Made by a program: the position numbers and the translations under genes
Part shown: piece after piece, positions 1-11,327 of the stretch
How positions within the stretch are numbered: position 1 is the first letter of the stretch
Layout of the letters: the number at the start of each line of letters is the position of its first letter
Notes under the pieces: model-generated
Database searches by the model: none
What the model saw: only the letters and a program-made list of their open reading frames with translations
What the model was told of the DNA's origin: nothing
Assembly (NCBI GenBank): GCA_013398015.1
Contig: VZRR01004498.1
Coordinates: forward strand, 1 to 64,000
DNA: 64,000 bases
Direction of reading: 5' to 3'
DNA from: Oreocharis arfaki
Taxonomy: Eukaryota; Chordata; Aves; Passeriformes; Paramythiidae

Positions 1-84
1 TGCCCCGAGCGAAAGTATGGGTATGAGACTTAATCACTAACAAGTGAGAAGGCCCATGGGACCTTGTCACTTGGGGGCGCGGGT

Positions 85-1544
85 ATGCTTGTGTTTCCAC
101 AGATACTGGTGTGTGTTGGATACCTGCGAGGTGTGTTCGCCCTGATCTGCAACAGCAAAAGTGTCAAGACGCCAACGAGCAACCTTCAGAAGATGACAGG
201 GGTGTGGATCATTTGCTGGATGGCTCTGCTTCAGATTGAGATGGAGCAAGGACTCACCATGTTACCCCTGATGCCAAAAGATAATGTGTGGGTAACCCTT
301 GCCCATGCTCTGATCCAATCATCTTTATGTATGTCTCTTGCAACACCACAATCGCCTTTCCACACATGTTTGGTTGGAGTACCGGTTGAACCTTCTTGAA
401 TAGTTCAGGAAACCTATGGCCGGGCTCCCAAAATTGCTTGTAGTACTACCCTAAAAAAGTGCCTTCATCAAATTGATATATGGGATCAAAGGCTCCCTGT
501 GGCCCTTGAGCCACAAGAAATAGATATTTTGGGGTCAATAAGGGCTCCAGCATGTGTCTTTTTCAACTACACACAGATGTGGTTTTGGGACAACAAACAT
601 TGTCCCAGCACTCAATATGTATCACCCGCAAATCCTGCGCTTCGAAATGTTTCAGCTTGGTACAATTGGACAGTTGTAGGTCACGATGGTGTTACATACT
701 ACCAAGCTCCTTCAGACAATTCTCCACACAAGTTACCTAGAGGAATATTCCTCATTTGTGGAGATCATGCATGGCCTGCACTGCCCTCACGCACTGTTGG
801 CAGGCCGTGTACTATTGGCTGCCTGGCTATGCTCCGAATTTAACTATGCTTATAAAACACACACATGTGATCCGAAACAAATGGTCCTTGCTACCTTTTT
901 CAAAAAACTGTGATGACAATTTGAATTTTTGGGGATTGGGAAAATGTGTTTTATCTTCTCTTTTTGTTCCTGGAGTTGCAGCTGCTGAAGTGTTGGGATT
1001 GCTAGATAGGCTAGGCTGTTGGCTTGCTAAAAAAACTAATGCTACTTTGCTCACTTTATCAGGATTGCTGACTGATGTCGATTCCGTTAGACATGCCATG
1101 CTGCAGAACCGAGCCACCATTGACTTTTTGCTGTTGGCACATGGACATGGTTGTGAAGAATCTGAAGGCATGTGCTGCATGAATCTTTCTGACCACTCCA
1201 GATCGGTGTTTACTAATATCAAAGAACTACAAATGGGTGTTTCAAAGTTGAGGAAAGAGAGTGAGTCTGATTGGTTTGATGCTTTGTTTGGTAATTGGCA
1301 ACTGAGTAATTGGGTCAAAAATCTCTTGAAAATGCGTTGCCTGATTGTACTTGTCATCACTGTCGTTTTCTCCCTTTTGCCGTGTTTGTTGTCCTTTCTG
1401 CAAAGGGCCTTGCAGAAGACGATAAACGCTGCACTTCTGGTTGAAAAACAGAAAGGGGGAATTGTGGGAATTAACAGCAGGTCAGAAAGCCTGTCTGAGT
1501 CTGAGTCTGACATTGATCTCAGCACAATCCATGTCTATCCGTGA
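85..1544 (+). pseudogene. env: Endogenous retrovirus envelope gene, alpharetrovirus-like, broken
   Basis: Env normally makes a surface subunit (SU, receptor binding) and a transmembrane subunit (TM, membrane fusion). I start at the ATG at 85 because the frame is closed by TAA at 31-33. A hydrophobic leader core lies at residues 39-49 after a long N-terminal region, as in alpharetroviral Env. SU runs in one frame from 85 to 843, with an in-frame TGA at 397-399. The reading then moves to another frame near 830-840, and TM stays open to 1544. TM shows a Cys-flanked internal fusion-peptide region (about 944-1017), an immunosuppressive-type segment (1101-1150), a CX6CC motif (1152-1178) and a membrane span (about 1335-1400). 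The cytoplasmic tail of roughly 45 residues has a Ser/Glu-rich stretch. Glycosylation sequons occur in SU and TM. At the expected SU/TM cleavage site the sequence reads RNKW, so the furin consensus is not intact. SU looks shorter than usual. Not functional as a whole; family placement comes from motif pattern only. Confidence 0.85.
756..1544 (+). CDS. Intact open frame of the retroviral Env TM subunit (remnant of env)
   Basis: This 262-codon frame is the part of the endogenous env that still reads through. Its first 25-30 codons are an out-of-frame reading of the SU end, and Env-like sequence begins near 830. Seen directly: CX6CC (Cys at codons 1152, 1173 and 1176), a hydrophobic span, and a tail with alternating Ser and Glu. 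In covalently linked Env proteins the CX6CC cysteines form the disulfide with SU. The ATG at 756 is not a natural env start and no signal peptide precedes TM in this frame, so translation from here would not give a properly targeted glycoprotein. I list it because an open TM frame with a broken SU is either a chance survivor or a target of selection. No host promoter is visible upstream. Confidence 0.5.
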   Translation: MWRSCMACTALTHCWQAVYYWLPGYAPNLTMLIKHTHVIRNKWSLLPFSKNCDDNLNFWGLGKCVLSSLFVPGVAAAEVLGLLDRLGCWLAKKTNATLLTLSGLLTDVDSVRHAMLQNRATIDFLLLAHGHGCEESEGMCCMNLSDHSRSVFTNIKELQMGVSKLRKESESDWFDALFGNWQLSNWVKNLLKMRCLIVLVITVVFSLLPCLLSFLQRALQKTINAALLVEKQKGGIVGINSRSESLSESESDIDLSTIHVYP

Positions 1545-1636
1545 GAAACTTAATCAAGAGAAGCAAGAAATTCAAAACAATAAAGAGAGTAAATGGTAAA
1601 CACAGGTGCAGCTGGCTTCTGTTTGGATTCTTGGGA

Positions 1637-1845
1637 TGTCTGTATTGTAGATAACTAATAATAGTATAGTGTAGTTAAAATAGCCAATGAATCTGTTGTA
1701 GTAGTTAAGCAACCAATGGACAATGAACACGAATGATAAACATACAAAAGTGTATATATATGACACTGGCTTTTGGAATAAACGCTTTTTGCCTGCACTT
1801 TACACTGGACTTAGTGTGTGTCGTGCATCCGCCTCAACTGCGACA
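1637..1845 (+). mobile_element. 3' LTR of the env-bearing endogenous retrovirus
   Basis: The segment lies about 90 bp after the env stop. It begins TGTC and ends GACA, the short inverted ends expected of an LTR, giving about 209 bp. Two CCAAT boxes (1684-1688, 1713-1717), a TATA-like run (1753-1760) and AATAAA (1777-1782) occur in the order and spacing of a U3-R-U5 unit. The polypurine tract is not clean. A purine-rich stretch at 1580-1593 ends just before another TG at 1594, so the LTR could start there (about 252 bp). The 5' LTR lies outside the window, so neither target duplication nor LTR-LTR divergence can be read. Confidence 0.7.
1753..1782 (+). promoter_or_regulatory. LTR TATA box and poly(A) signal
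   Basis: A TATA-like alternating TA run at 1753-1760 is followed by AATAAA at 1777-1782, with two upstream CCAAT boxes. This is the standard core of a short retroviral LTR, where R is short and the poly(A) signal sits close to the start site. Confidence 0.6.
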
Positions 1846-3375
1846 AATTGGTGCAGAGGGGTGGAGTGGAAGGAAATATTGGCAAGCAGTGTAGTGCCTC
1901 CTGACGTGCAGGTACCTCTGTACAAAAGCACAGCGTGTGCTTAGTCTGCAGACATCTGAGAAAGTTGTCTTTGCTGTTGGCTACTTGTCCTGAAATTTCT
2001 CGTCTCCAAAGATGAAGTTTACTTAACTGACAGTTAACAGCACAATCTTAACTTTTGGAGACCACTGTTAAGAGCAAATGGTGTGGTGAGAAAGAAGAAT
2101 AGTACAGTTGTCAGCTCAACTGTGAACTTCATTAGCTGAGTGCTTTGTACAAAAGCAAAGGAAATGATGTGTTCTGCTTTTGTTAAAAGAGAATAGAAAA
2201 CCTGAATGATAGTATCAAAAGCAACTTTCCCAAAGGAACTTACTTATTGGAAGCAAAAACAACTCCAAAACAATCAACAAAAAAACCCCCACTCTAAAAC
2301 TGCAAGCATGAGTGCTGCTGAAAGAAGCTAACACAGGTATTTCAGTGAGAGAGACTTCCTTCAGGAATCTCAATATCTCTGAAGCAATGGTAGTTTAATG
2401 GAGTGTCCATCCTATATGTAGCCTGTTGTCAGTCAGAAAAAAGGGTAGGACAATATGAGGAAGAGTATGATGAGTTGTTATCCTGAGAGAATGAGTGACA
2501 TAGTTTCAGTATCAGAATATGTGTTGAAAATTTACGAAAGAGTAAAACATGGGGAGATATTTTTTTCTTATTGCCTAATCCATCTAATATATGATACAGC
2601 AGCTTGAGATTTTAAAATGAAAAACATTATTCAGTAAAAGGGATTTTTGCAGTAAACATCCATCTTCAGCTCTGCCATGTACGTGTAATGTAGCCTTTGA
2701 GAGATGACTTAAGACTGTAAGCAGTGAATAGTGTCATCAGAGAGTGCAAAAATGTGAAGAAACTGAAAGCTGTGTCTGTGTTACAGGTAAGTCAATGTAC
2801 ATTTAAATGGCATTGCTATAACTGACTGAAGTCAATAAGAAAATATTGCTGGAGTCTGGATATGACAAGTGACTTTTTTCAGCATTGAGCTCAAGAAGTT
2901 GACATATGAATAGAGATGAAAGGAGGAAAAAAGGAAATTCTGCTGTTCATCAGAAACTGGAGAGCACATAAAACTGTCAGCTGTAGGAAGAACAAAATTG
3001 GCTATCGCCTTCTGTTTCAGTTATTGCTGCTTAAGAGCCAGCAGACTAAATATTTCCCACAGTCCATGGAAACACTAGTGGAGTTGTGTTATATTTAACA
3101 TCTAGATTTGGCATTTGGGATTGGGCTGTTTGTGGGTGACATGTTAAAATTCCTGACTAGCACAGAATCATTCCTCCAGGTCTGCGTTGCTGACCATTTT
3201 GAAGTCCTCTTTCTAGTGAGATCTCCCAGTTACTCTTGATAGTGGAGCAAACATGTATAAGAGAATATTTTCTTTGCAATCTATCTTATCTCATTATTTC
3301 AACTTAATCTGGAGATGTTTAAGACTTGGGTAATATAAAAAAAGGTAGTGAATGTTAGTGAATGGAATGCATTGA
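1846..3375. other. Single-copy-like DNA, no gene seen
   Basis: Past the LTR there is AT-rich sequence with no long open frame of protein-like composition and no recognised repeat. A TTGGTG word directly follows the LTR (1848-1853) and is treated in the findings. Confidence 0.5.
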
Positions 3376-4423
3376 TGTGATATTTTGAATCTGCCTGGAT
3401 TCCAGGTACTTTCCAAAGCCACCCTATCACTCCCCTCTTCAGCTGGACTGGGAAGACAAAAGATGACATTGTGGTTGAGATAAGGACAGGGAGGTCACTC
3501 ACCAAGTACCATCACAGGCAAAACAGACTCAGCTTGGCAAAATTATTTGCATTTATTTCCAATCAAATAAGAGTAAGATACTGAGAAATAAACACAAACC
3601 ATAAAACACCTTCCACTCACTTCTTCCTGGATTCAACTTAACTCCCAGTTTTTCTCTCCCTCCTCTCTCCAAGTGGCACAGGGAGCTGGGGTGTAGGGGC
3701 CATGCCCAGTTCATCAAACGTCTCTGTTGTTGCTTCCTCCTCATGCTCTTTCCCTGTTCCAATGTGTGGTCCTTCTCATGGGAGACAGTCCCTCACAAAC
3801 TTCTCCAAGAGCAGTCCTTCTCACAGGCTGTAGCTCTTCATGAACTGCTCCAGTGAGAACATCTTTCCACAGGCTCCAGTTCTTCAAAAGGCTGTTCCAG
3901 TTTGGATCCCGCACAGGATCACAAGTCCTGCCAGCAAACCTGCTCCTCCTCTTTCCATGGCTCCACAGGTCCTGCCAGGAGCCTGCTCCAGTGCCACAGG
4001 GTCACAGCTTCCTCTGGGCATCCACCTGCGCTGTGTGAGGTCCTCCATGCACTGCAGGGACACCTCCTGCCTTATCATGGTCTTCACCATGAGCTGCAGA
4101 GTGATCTTGACTCTGGCCCCTGGAGCACCTCCTCTCCCTCCTTCTTCATTGACTTTGGTGTCTATAGAGCTGTTACTGTCAGGTATTCTCTCTCCTTCCT
4201 GTGTTTGTTTATGCACAGGGATTATTTTACCCTTCTTAAATACATTACCCCACAGTCAATACCTCTGTTGCTGAGGGCTCAGCCTTGCCCAGCTTGCCCA
4301 GCAGTGGGTCTGTCTTGCAGCAGGCTGGCATTGGTTTTATCAGACATGGGTGAAGTTTCTGTCATCTCCTCACAAAAGAGAAGCTTTCCCCACTCCAAAA
4401 GCTTGCCACGCAAATACAATACA
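3376..4423 (-). mobile_element. Solo LTR of avian ERVL type, minus orientation
   Basis: Read on the minus strand, the element starts at 4423 with TGTATTG followed by the TTTGCGTGGCAAG block typical of avian ERVL LTRs. It runs about 1,048 bp to 3376. Near its end it has the block corresponding to CTGCCTGG...CCAGGTAC on the + strand (about 3391-3410), and AATAAA on the minus strand at 3552-3557. The GC-rich interior (3830-4330) produces several open frames up to 179 codons, none with protein-like composition. Flanking pentamers (ATTGA on the left, ATCGT on the right) match at 3 of 5 positions, consistent with a decayed duplication. No internal gag, pol or env sequence adjoins it, so it is a solo LTR. 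Family assignment is from memory of the consensus pattern. Confidence 0.8.
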
Positions 4424-7052
4424 ATCGTTGAAAGTGAATGAAGTCATCCAAATGAACTCAGCCTTCCTCAATATGACTGGACAGAACTGATGATCTAGAG
4501 CTGCAATTGTCAGGTAAATGCTGAAGCTGATTCCTTTGTGATAGAATACCATAAGAGCATGGATGAGAAATTTGTTGTTATTTAATGAACCATCTGTTTC
4601 AAATAGATTATTCCAACAGGAGTTGAAAACTGTTCAGCCATTGTCTGTTCAGTTGTGCAATGTGTGGCACATGAGACCAAGACTGGTTATTTCAGTCCAG
4701 TTGCTGATGAACAGTTGTCTGCATGATGAAAAAAACCACTGATGTTCAGGGGTGTTGTATGCAAACTTAGGAGATGTACCCAGAGCTGTACGTTCTCCTA
4801 TGCATGATTGTTCTTGCTCTTTAGAATAGCAAGGAAATAGAGGACCAGCTGACACAGTATCAGGGAATATTGTTTTGTCACTTCAGAAGTAAAACTGCTT
4901 CTGTGAAGAAATACAACTTCAGCTGGTGAGCGTGGGAGTCCAGATCTTATTTGAAGTTCTCAGACATTCATGGTTAAACTCAAAAGCAGACTTTCAGGCT
5001 ATAAGTACTGTACAAATTCCCTCTTGTGCGTAAAACTCTACTGGGTTTTAGAACATTATTGCTAAAAATCTTGCTACTATGTCAAATAGCTGACGAATCA
5101 GAAAAGGGGGAAAAAATACTGAGCCTTTCCTTGAACTTATGACGCTGAATGTCTCATTAGGGAAAATACACAAATCCTTGCATGACTTGCAGCATGGCAG
5201 TTCACTGATCTAGTCAACAACCTGTAATCAAAAGTATAATCCCATTGACTGCACAGTGTTTGTCTCAGCGGAAGTCCTAACTAAGCATTTCACAGGAGCA
5301 TGTGTGTTAAAATTAACATGGGCCTTAAACTTTAAAGGAAGCCAGAATTTGACATTCATTAAAAAGGAAAGTTAGTGTTTGAGGACTGAATTTCAGCATT
5401 AGATTCTGCTCCAAGGGATTATAAACACAGTGATTAGGCGTTTTTCATATGATTAAAGGTTTATATTGCCAGGGATTAATTGCTTTCCATTATACTCTAC
5501 AGACAAAAGACCTTGCTTGGGACCATAACTCGAAGCAAAATGGCAGATTTCATGTACCTCTACACACAAGAAGAAAAGAGAGATGTCTCAGTAAAGGAGC
5601 CTGTACTTTGGAGCTGCTGTCATATAAAAGAAACAGCAATGTGTAGCAACTATAAAAAGCTCTGAACTTTGATATCTGACTCTGATGCTATAAAGTCTCA
5701 TTCACTTTATTGCTTGCTGCACAATGCCAGTCACACTTGAGATCTCTTTCCTGCTGGCGTGAGGTGATTTTATCTAGTTGTTCCTTTGGGGTTTTTTCTT
5801 ATTTTTCAATTATCAAAGTGACAAGTGACTTAGTGTTTAGTTTGATGTTATCTGCCATATGTAAACATTACTTGATTGATTCAGTCATTAACAAGAAAAA
5901 GCTAGTAAGAGAAAAAAGATGCTAAGGAACCCAGACACAAGGAACCCCCTTTAAAAGGGGTGTGATATAGACTGTGTTTTGATTGAATTATTTTTGCTCC
6001 CTCCTGTTATTTCTGTGAAGCTCTTACATCTACTTGAAAAATCTCATCCAACTGAGTTTGCTTTTAGTTGACAAGACGAACACGTTGTGACACACAAGCA
6101 GGGTTTCTTGCACTTAGAATTATTGTTTTGTTTGAAGGAAGATCAGGGCTTTCACATTTCAGTCGCAGCTATGAACACATATAAAATGTATTCATCTACG
6201 GCAGCAACAAGTATAAAGTTTGGCAGCAGAGGATATGTAGTTGGAGATTCTGCTATTTGCACACTTCTTTATCCTGTAAGTGTAACACACCTTTTTACAT
6301 CTTGTTAACATCACTACTTTGCTAAGCTGGAATTCGATGGGGGTTTTTTAAGGGAGCTCGGTTTCATATAGAATTAACTCTCTTGCTCCATAATAATAAT
6401 TATCATATGACTGAGATCATACTCTGATGGCCTATTTATCTTTTCTTCAGTTTATTTTAACATTACTACGGAGCTTGCATAAAATAACTAGCCTATACGT
6501 TTGCTCTAGTATTGCAAGGAGGGAGGATAAGAGAAGACTAGAAATGTATACATGAATAAGATACATGGATTATAAAATAGCCCTACACCTATTAAGAGTT
6601 AAAATGAGCATTTTGCTGTCTGTATTTAAAAGGTTTATTTACTGGTGTGATCCCAGCCAATTACTGTGTTGCATGTACCACTGGCATGGTACATAATACC
6701 TGAAGACTGCACAGAAATAGCTCTTTTTTCTGTCATGTAAAAATGGTAGAAATATTGGTTTGGTTCTGTGTGATTATTTCTGTGGTTTGCCTTGTGTGGT
6801 AACTGCCCTTCAGTCTCTGACAATTGTGTGCCTTTTTCTCAAAAGCTGGGCAGAGGCAAACGTTTGTTGCAGGAACTGAGGGAAGACATCCTTTTGGTTC
6901 CCAGTGTGTTTGAGAATGATAGTAGAGAGATCATATCACCTCTGTAATCTGTGCTCTCACCTAATGAGACAGCTTTGGAAAGAGGGCTGAACACAGACAA
7001 AGGAAGCACAACTTGTAACTTCCCTTGGATTTTCCAACTGGAAATGTACTTC

Positions 7053-7068
7053 TTTTTTTTTTTTTTTT
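7053..7068. repeat. Poly(T) run, 16 bases
   Basis: Sixteen uninterrupted T in an AT-rich context. No recognisable retroelement body abuts it, so it is annotated only as a mononucleotide repeat. Confidence 0.8.
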
Positions 7069-9645
7069 GTCATCTTTGGTTCCATATAATCAACAGAGCC
7101 TGCCTGGGTTCACTCTAAGCCAACCAAGTGGCTCCTCAGAGCTATAGAACATTCTTACACCATGCTAAAGAACTAAAGTTTCCAGCTTCTTTGTTAGCTA
7201 GAGTAGAAACCCTGATTTTAAACCAACTTATTTGTGAGATACTACTGAAACCTGGTGTCTGAGGCACTGTTGCAGAATGAAAAGTCATGGGCAAACTTTA
7301 AATTAAAGATCAAGTTCTAAATCTAAGCTTACCTTTGGAGGAAATAGCATGTTATGTAAATAGCATCAAGATTAACCTGATCCATATACCCAAAGAAACC
7401 CAAAAAAGCTCACTTTATCTGTATTGGCATAAGTTTTGCCATGTTATCTATTCTGTCTATAAAAACTGATCCTAAGCAAATAGACATTTGCATATTAATC
7501 TGGATTGCAGTTCGCTTGAACAGCAAAAGATAATATTTAAAAAGTTCATCACATTTTGCCTTATGCAAATGAAGACTAATCTTAGTATAGCCAGCACACT
7601 TGCCAAATGCACTACTCAAGGAAAATGAAGAAATGTTTCTTAGTTGTCCTTTGCTTGCCTGTTTTTCGGGTTTTGTTTTGTTTGACTAAATATAAACCAT
7701 AGACTTGAAATGTGTGGTATTTATGGTCACAGCGAAAGCTTCTCTTAAAGCACTTGGTAGTCCAGTCACATATTTTTCTTTTAAAGAAAAGTGTCCTTTT
7801 CCAAACCCAATGCCCTTTGCCATGAACAATTAATACATTAACATTTGCTAATAGCTTAGTTGATATTTCAGTCCAGTGTTTGGACACTCTGATATAAGCT
7901 CTTTGGTTCCTCCAGCCTTCTGTGTTGTTTTTCACATTTCTCAGCCTGAATCAGTGCAAGTCATCTTAACCTCAATGGTTCTGTAGCAGCACCAAAGTTA
8001 CTACCATAAGTGCTTAATACTGTATACCCAAAATTTGCTGTTGAACATTTGATAAGGGCAAGCATTAGACAAAACCACTTTTTAAAAATGAATAAGCAAA
8101 TCATGTTTTCTATTGAGATACTTAAGCTGATGCTCTGCTTGGACTTTAATTTTATTACCACCTATGGAGAATACATGGCTTTTATTTTTTAGTTGGAAAG
8201 ATGTGCTGTATTAATGACAAACTACACTAAGACTTTCACATAGACTTTGGACTATTCCTGAGTTATCAGGGCTCTTGTCTAAGGAAAACAAATGCTTTCT
8301 TTAAAGGATTTGAAAACTTATTTCAAAACAAAATCACAGCACTGTTTTGTGACCAAAATCATATTCATCTCATTAAGTTAAAAAATCTCTAAGTCAACAC
8401 ACTCTTTCCTATATTAAATTTTATTTGTTGGAACCAATTTTTCATTAAGTATTATAAGAAATACTGAAAAAAGATGGCAGGTGTTCATATTGTGAACAGC
8501 TCACTGAAAAAAAAAGTATCTCTATGTTATTTAGGTATTACTTCCCTGCAGTGGAAGCAAATAAAACTAGTAAGAAATAAATGTCCGTAGCAAAAGAAAC
8601 ATCACTCAGAGGCTTAAAAGTCTACACATCAGAAAGTACAGGGAGCTCCGTGTTCCTTAGTTGCTCTGACACAGCAAAGTTCTCTGACAGTCTAGATCTG
8701 TATGACTTTACTTGCCTGCAGAAACCAAGCTGCAACACATATTGAGTTGCCTAGGCTAGCCACAGCAAAAAAATCTTAGCTTCTATGTTTATGTGTAAAT
8801 TAATGGAGGTATTCAAATTATCAGACACTGAGTACTTTTGGAAGGAATTTTCCTGTAGATTAGAGTAAGTTTTCTTGTTTACTAGGGTACAAGAACTATA
8901 ACTATATGTTAATATAGTTTTCAGCTAGCCAAAGGGATCATCCTCCTGAGCTGGGAAACAGAAGAGTTGTACCTGCTTGAGAATCAAAATGATGAACTGG
9001 AAGGCTTGGGTATGCCCTGATATTTTTGATTTTTCTGAAGGCTCTGAAAAGTCCTGATGTACACTAGACAATAGGTGTCAAAAACTTTTTCTGCCCCCAT
9101 TCACTTACTACTGAAGTTACAAAAAGACAAGTAACAGCCAGCCTCTGCTTTTGACTGACAAGGAGCTGTCAACCTCCTGAAGTTGTCTGTGTTATGAGGG
9201 TGTACCTGGGCAGCCTCAGGGGCTGCTTACTTGGTGCTGGCAGCGCTTCCCAGAGGGATGAGCCAGAGGTTGCAGTCTGTAGAAAACCTGTGGTAAAGAA
9301 AAATACTGCAGGTATCAACAGGCTGCTGAAAACGTGATGCAGAGCCTCACAATGTAGTTCTTTTGTACCCAGATGTTTGTAGTATTTCTGCCATAAGTTC
9401 CGCATGGAAAACCTTCGGCAGATGTTATTTGGCAGTTTACGGTGCATGAGATGGGAATGTCTTCCCCATATTCGTCATATGGTCTGGTGGTCTGAATGTA
9501 GTGAGCTTCTCCTCCATCTAAAAAACTTCTCCTCCTCCTAAAAACTCACAGTGGTGACTGAGATTGAAGAAGAGTGGAAAACAGGCATCCCGACCATTAT
9601 TCTCCCAGCACATGCTACCCATCTTGTTTAATAGACAGCAGTACG

Positions 9646-9668
9646 GTGTTATTGATCAAGAATAACAC
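9646..9668. repeat. Perfect 8-bp inverted repeat with 7-bp loop
   Basis: GTGTTATT at 9646-9653 and AATAACAC at 9661-9668 are perfect reverse complements separated by GATCAAG. A hairpin this short is expected by chance over tens of kilobases, so no function is assigned. Confidence 0.6.
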
Positions 9669-10797
9669 ATTCTTCCCCTAGATACAGGGGAGGAATTATA
9701 TTATCTGGAAAAAGAACAACTCACAACAGCTCAGTTTCATTGGTGTTGTCTTTGTGGGATGCCAAAAAGAGGGGATGCAGAGCTAGACATGATTTCTGTG
9801 CTTGTGGTGGGATCTTGTGTTAGTCCTCTAACTCTTTGAGTTCAGAGATGTAGCTTTTAATGACAGTAGGAAAAGGCTGGCTGATAGGTCTCCTTTTCTA
9901 GCTTTTGGGTTAGAGTTAATAAGCTCTTGATAATAAAAATTAGATTAGAATTTTAAAGAGTTGCCTATCTGAACTACTGATTGTTTCTTTTAAAAATTCC
10001 CTAGTCAGTTTTTTCCTACATGAGAGAGGGTGTTCCTGTGATTTGTCAGTACAGTGTTTTGTTTCTCATTCCTTTTCTCCTTCAAGAGTGACATGTGTCC
10101 CATTTATTGATTCATTCTTCATTAGGCTGTTACAAAAAAGCTCTGAAATAGATTTTTTTAGTTTTTCCTTTTCTCTTTAAGATTCTTTTAAATAGGTTCA
10201 GCTTTGTTTAAGGATCTGTAAAAAAAATTGCAAACTGTAAAAGAATAACACCTTTTGAGTGTTATCTGCGCACTAGAGGATGGGCATATCTTAAGGAATC
10301 TGTTTAAAAATTATACACACTGGAAATCCATCTGAGATATACTGTGTATTCCAGCCCGTAAAAATGGGCCTAGAAATAGTGATTCATCCTTTTAACACAC
10401 TGTGTAACTAGCCAGGTTATATTTTATTGGTATTCTAGTCCTAGGAAAATGATGTGATGATTCCATAGTACTAACCTGCTGAAGTTAGATTGACTCCCAA
10501 AATTTAGCTGGATGAGTGAAACATGGACATTAAAGTTAAGCAGATACCTGTATAAAGAGTGACCTAATTATGCTGGATGCTGTTCTTGTCTTAGAGCAAA
10601 CTAGTTTCGGCTTTTCAGTCTACCCATTGAAAAGGATGAGTTGTCTTTGATCAGCCTAGTGTTTGTATACGTAGGCAAATCTAGATCATATGCAGTTAAG
10701 CATGTTACTGCTTTCCCAAATCCAGACTTTAATGCAAAAACATTACCTACTTTAGAACTCTAGGAAAAGCTTGAGAAGTCAATAGAAGATCCTGGAA

Positions 10798-11327
10798 TGA
10801 AGTGGCCTGGAGACTGCAATCTCAGCCCCCAAAAAGCAGTGTATTTCCCCATCCCTTTCTTCCTTATATGTATCCCCTTCCCACACTGTCCTGCCTTCCC
10901 TGCCCCTGGTCCTGGTCACTCCCTCGGGTTCTCCCTATTGGCCCCTGTACCCCAACTCTGCCCATGTGCTGCCCCTGTGCCCTGAGACCACTGCCCTGTG
11001 TGCTCTCTCTGTCCCCCCACCCCCATACAAAACCCCAGACCCTTCCCCATTCTTTGTTTTTGCCTGTGGTCACCATGTGAATAAAGATCTCCTGAGGTCA
11101 CCATGCAGAGACCATCTTCTTGCCTCCTTTGCTGCTGGCGTGTTGCAGGAGCAGACAAAACCAGAGCAGGCCTATGGCTCTGCCCCAGCCAGGGACAGTG
11201 CAGTGACAGCCTTCAGAGGGGAGGCTGGGGCACCAGGGGGCTGACCCAGGCTTGGGTAGAGATGCTCTCTGGCCATCCTGCATGTGGCCTGCCTGCCACC
11301 CAGGGCAGGCCACCTCAAACTGCAACA
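10798..11327 (+). mobile_element. Solo LTR copy 1, ERVK-like (6-bp target duplication)
   Basis: The 530-bp element begins TGAAGTGGCC and ends CTGCAACA. The six bases before it (CTGGAA, 10792-10797) are repeated exactly after it (11328-11333), which fixes both ends and points to a class II/beta- or alpha-like integrase. AATAAA is at 11080-11085, and a weak TATA-like CATACAAAAC lies about 50 bp upstream. The poly(A) signal is flanked by two copies of GGTCACCATG (11068-11077, 11096-11105). The body is GC- and pyrimidine-rich, which explains the chance open frames on both strands. A close relative lies at 19203-19739. No retroviral coding sequence adjoins it, so it arose by LTR-LTR recombination. 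Confidence 0.88.

Larger units (their letters stand above)
4424..10797. other. Gene-free AT-rich stretch
   Basis: About 6.4 kb without a supportable gene or clear interspersed repeat. Open frames here are at most 107 codons, low in complexity or with no recognisable domain. Minor structures are a T16 run at 7053-7068, a near-palindromic CCCC/GGGG hairpin at about 5944-5961, and an 8-bp inverted repeat at 9646-9668. Confidence 0.5.

Noticed and set aside
827..1525. 232-codon minus-strand open frame
   Set aside because: Antisense shadow of the env TM frame; no recognisable domain.
3840..4441. Open frames of 110-179 codons on both strands
   Set aside because: They lie inside the minus-strand ERVL LTR, which is GC-rich and non-coding; composition is not protein-like.
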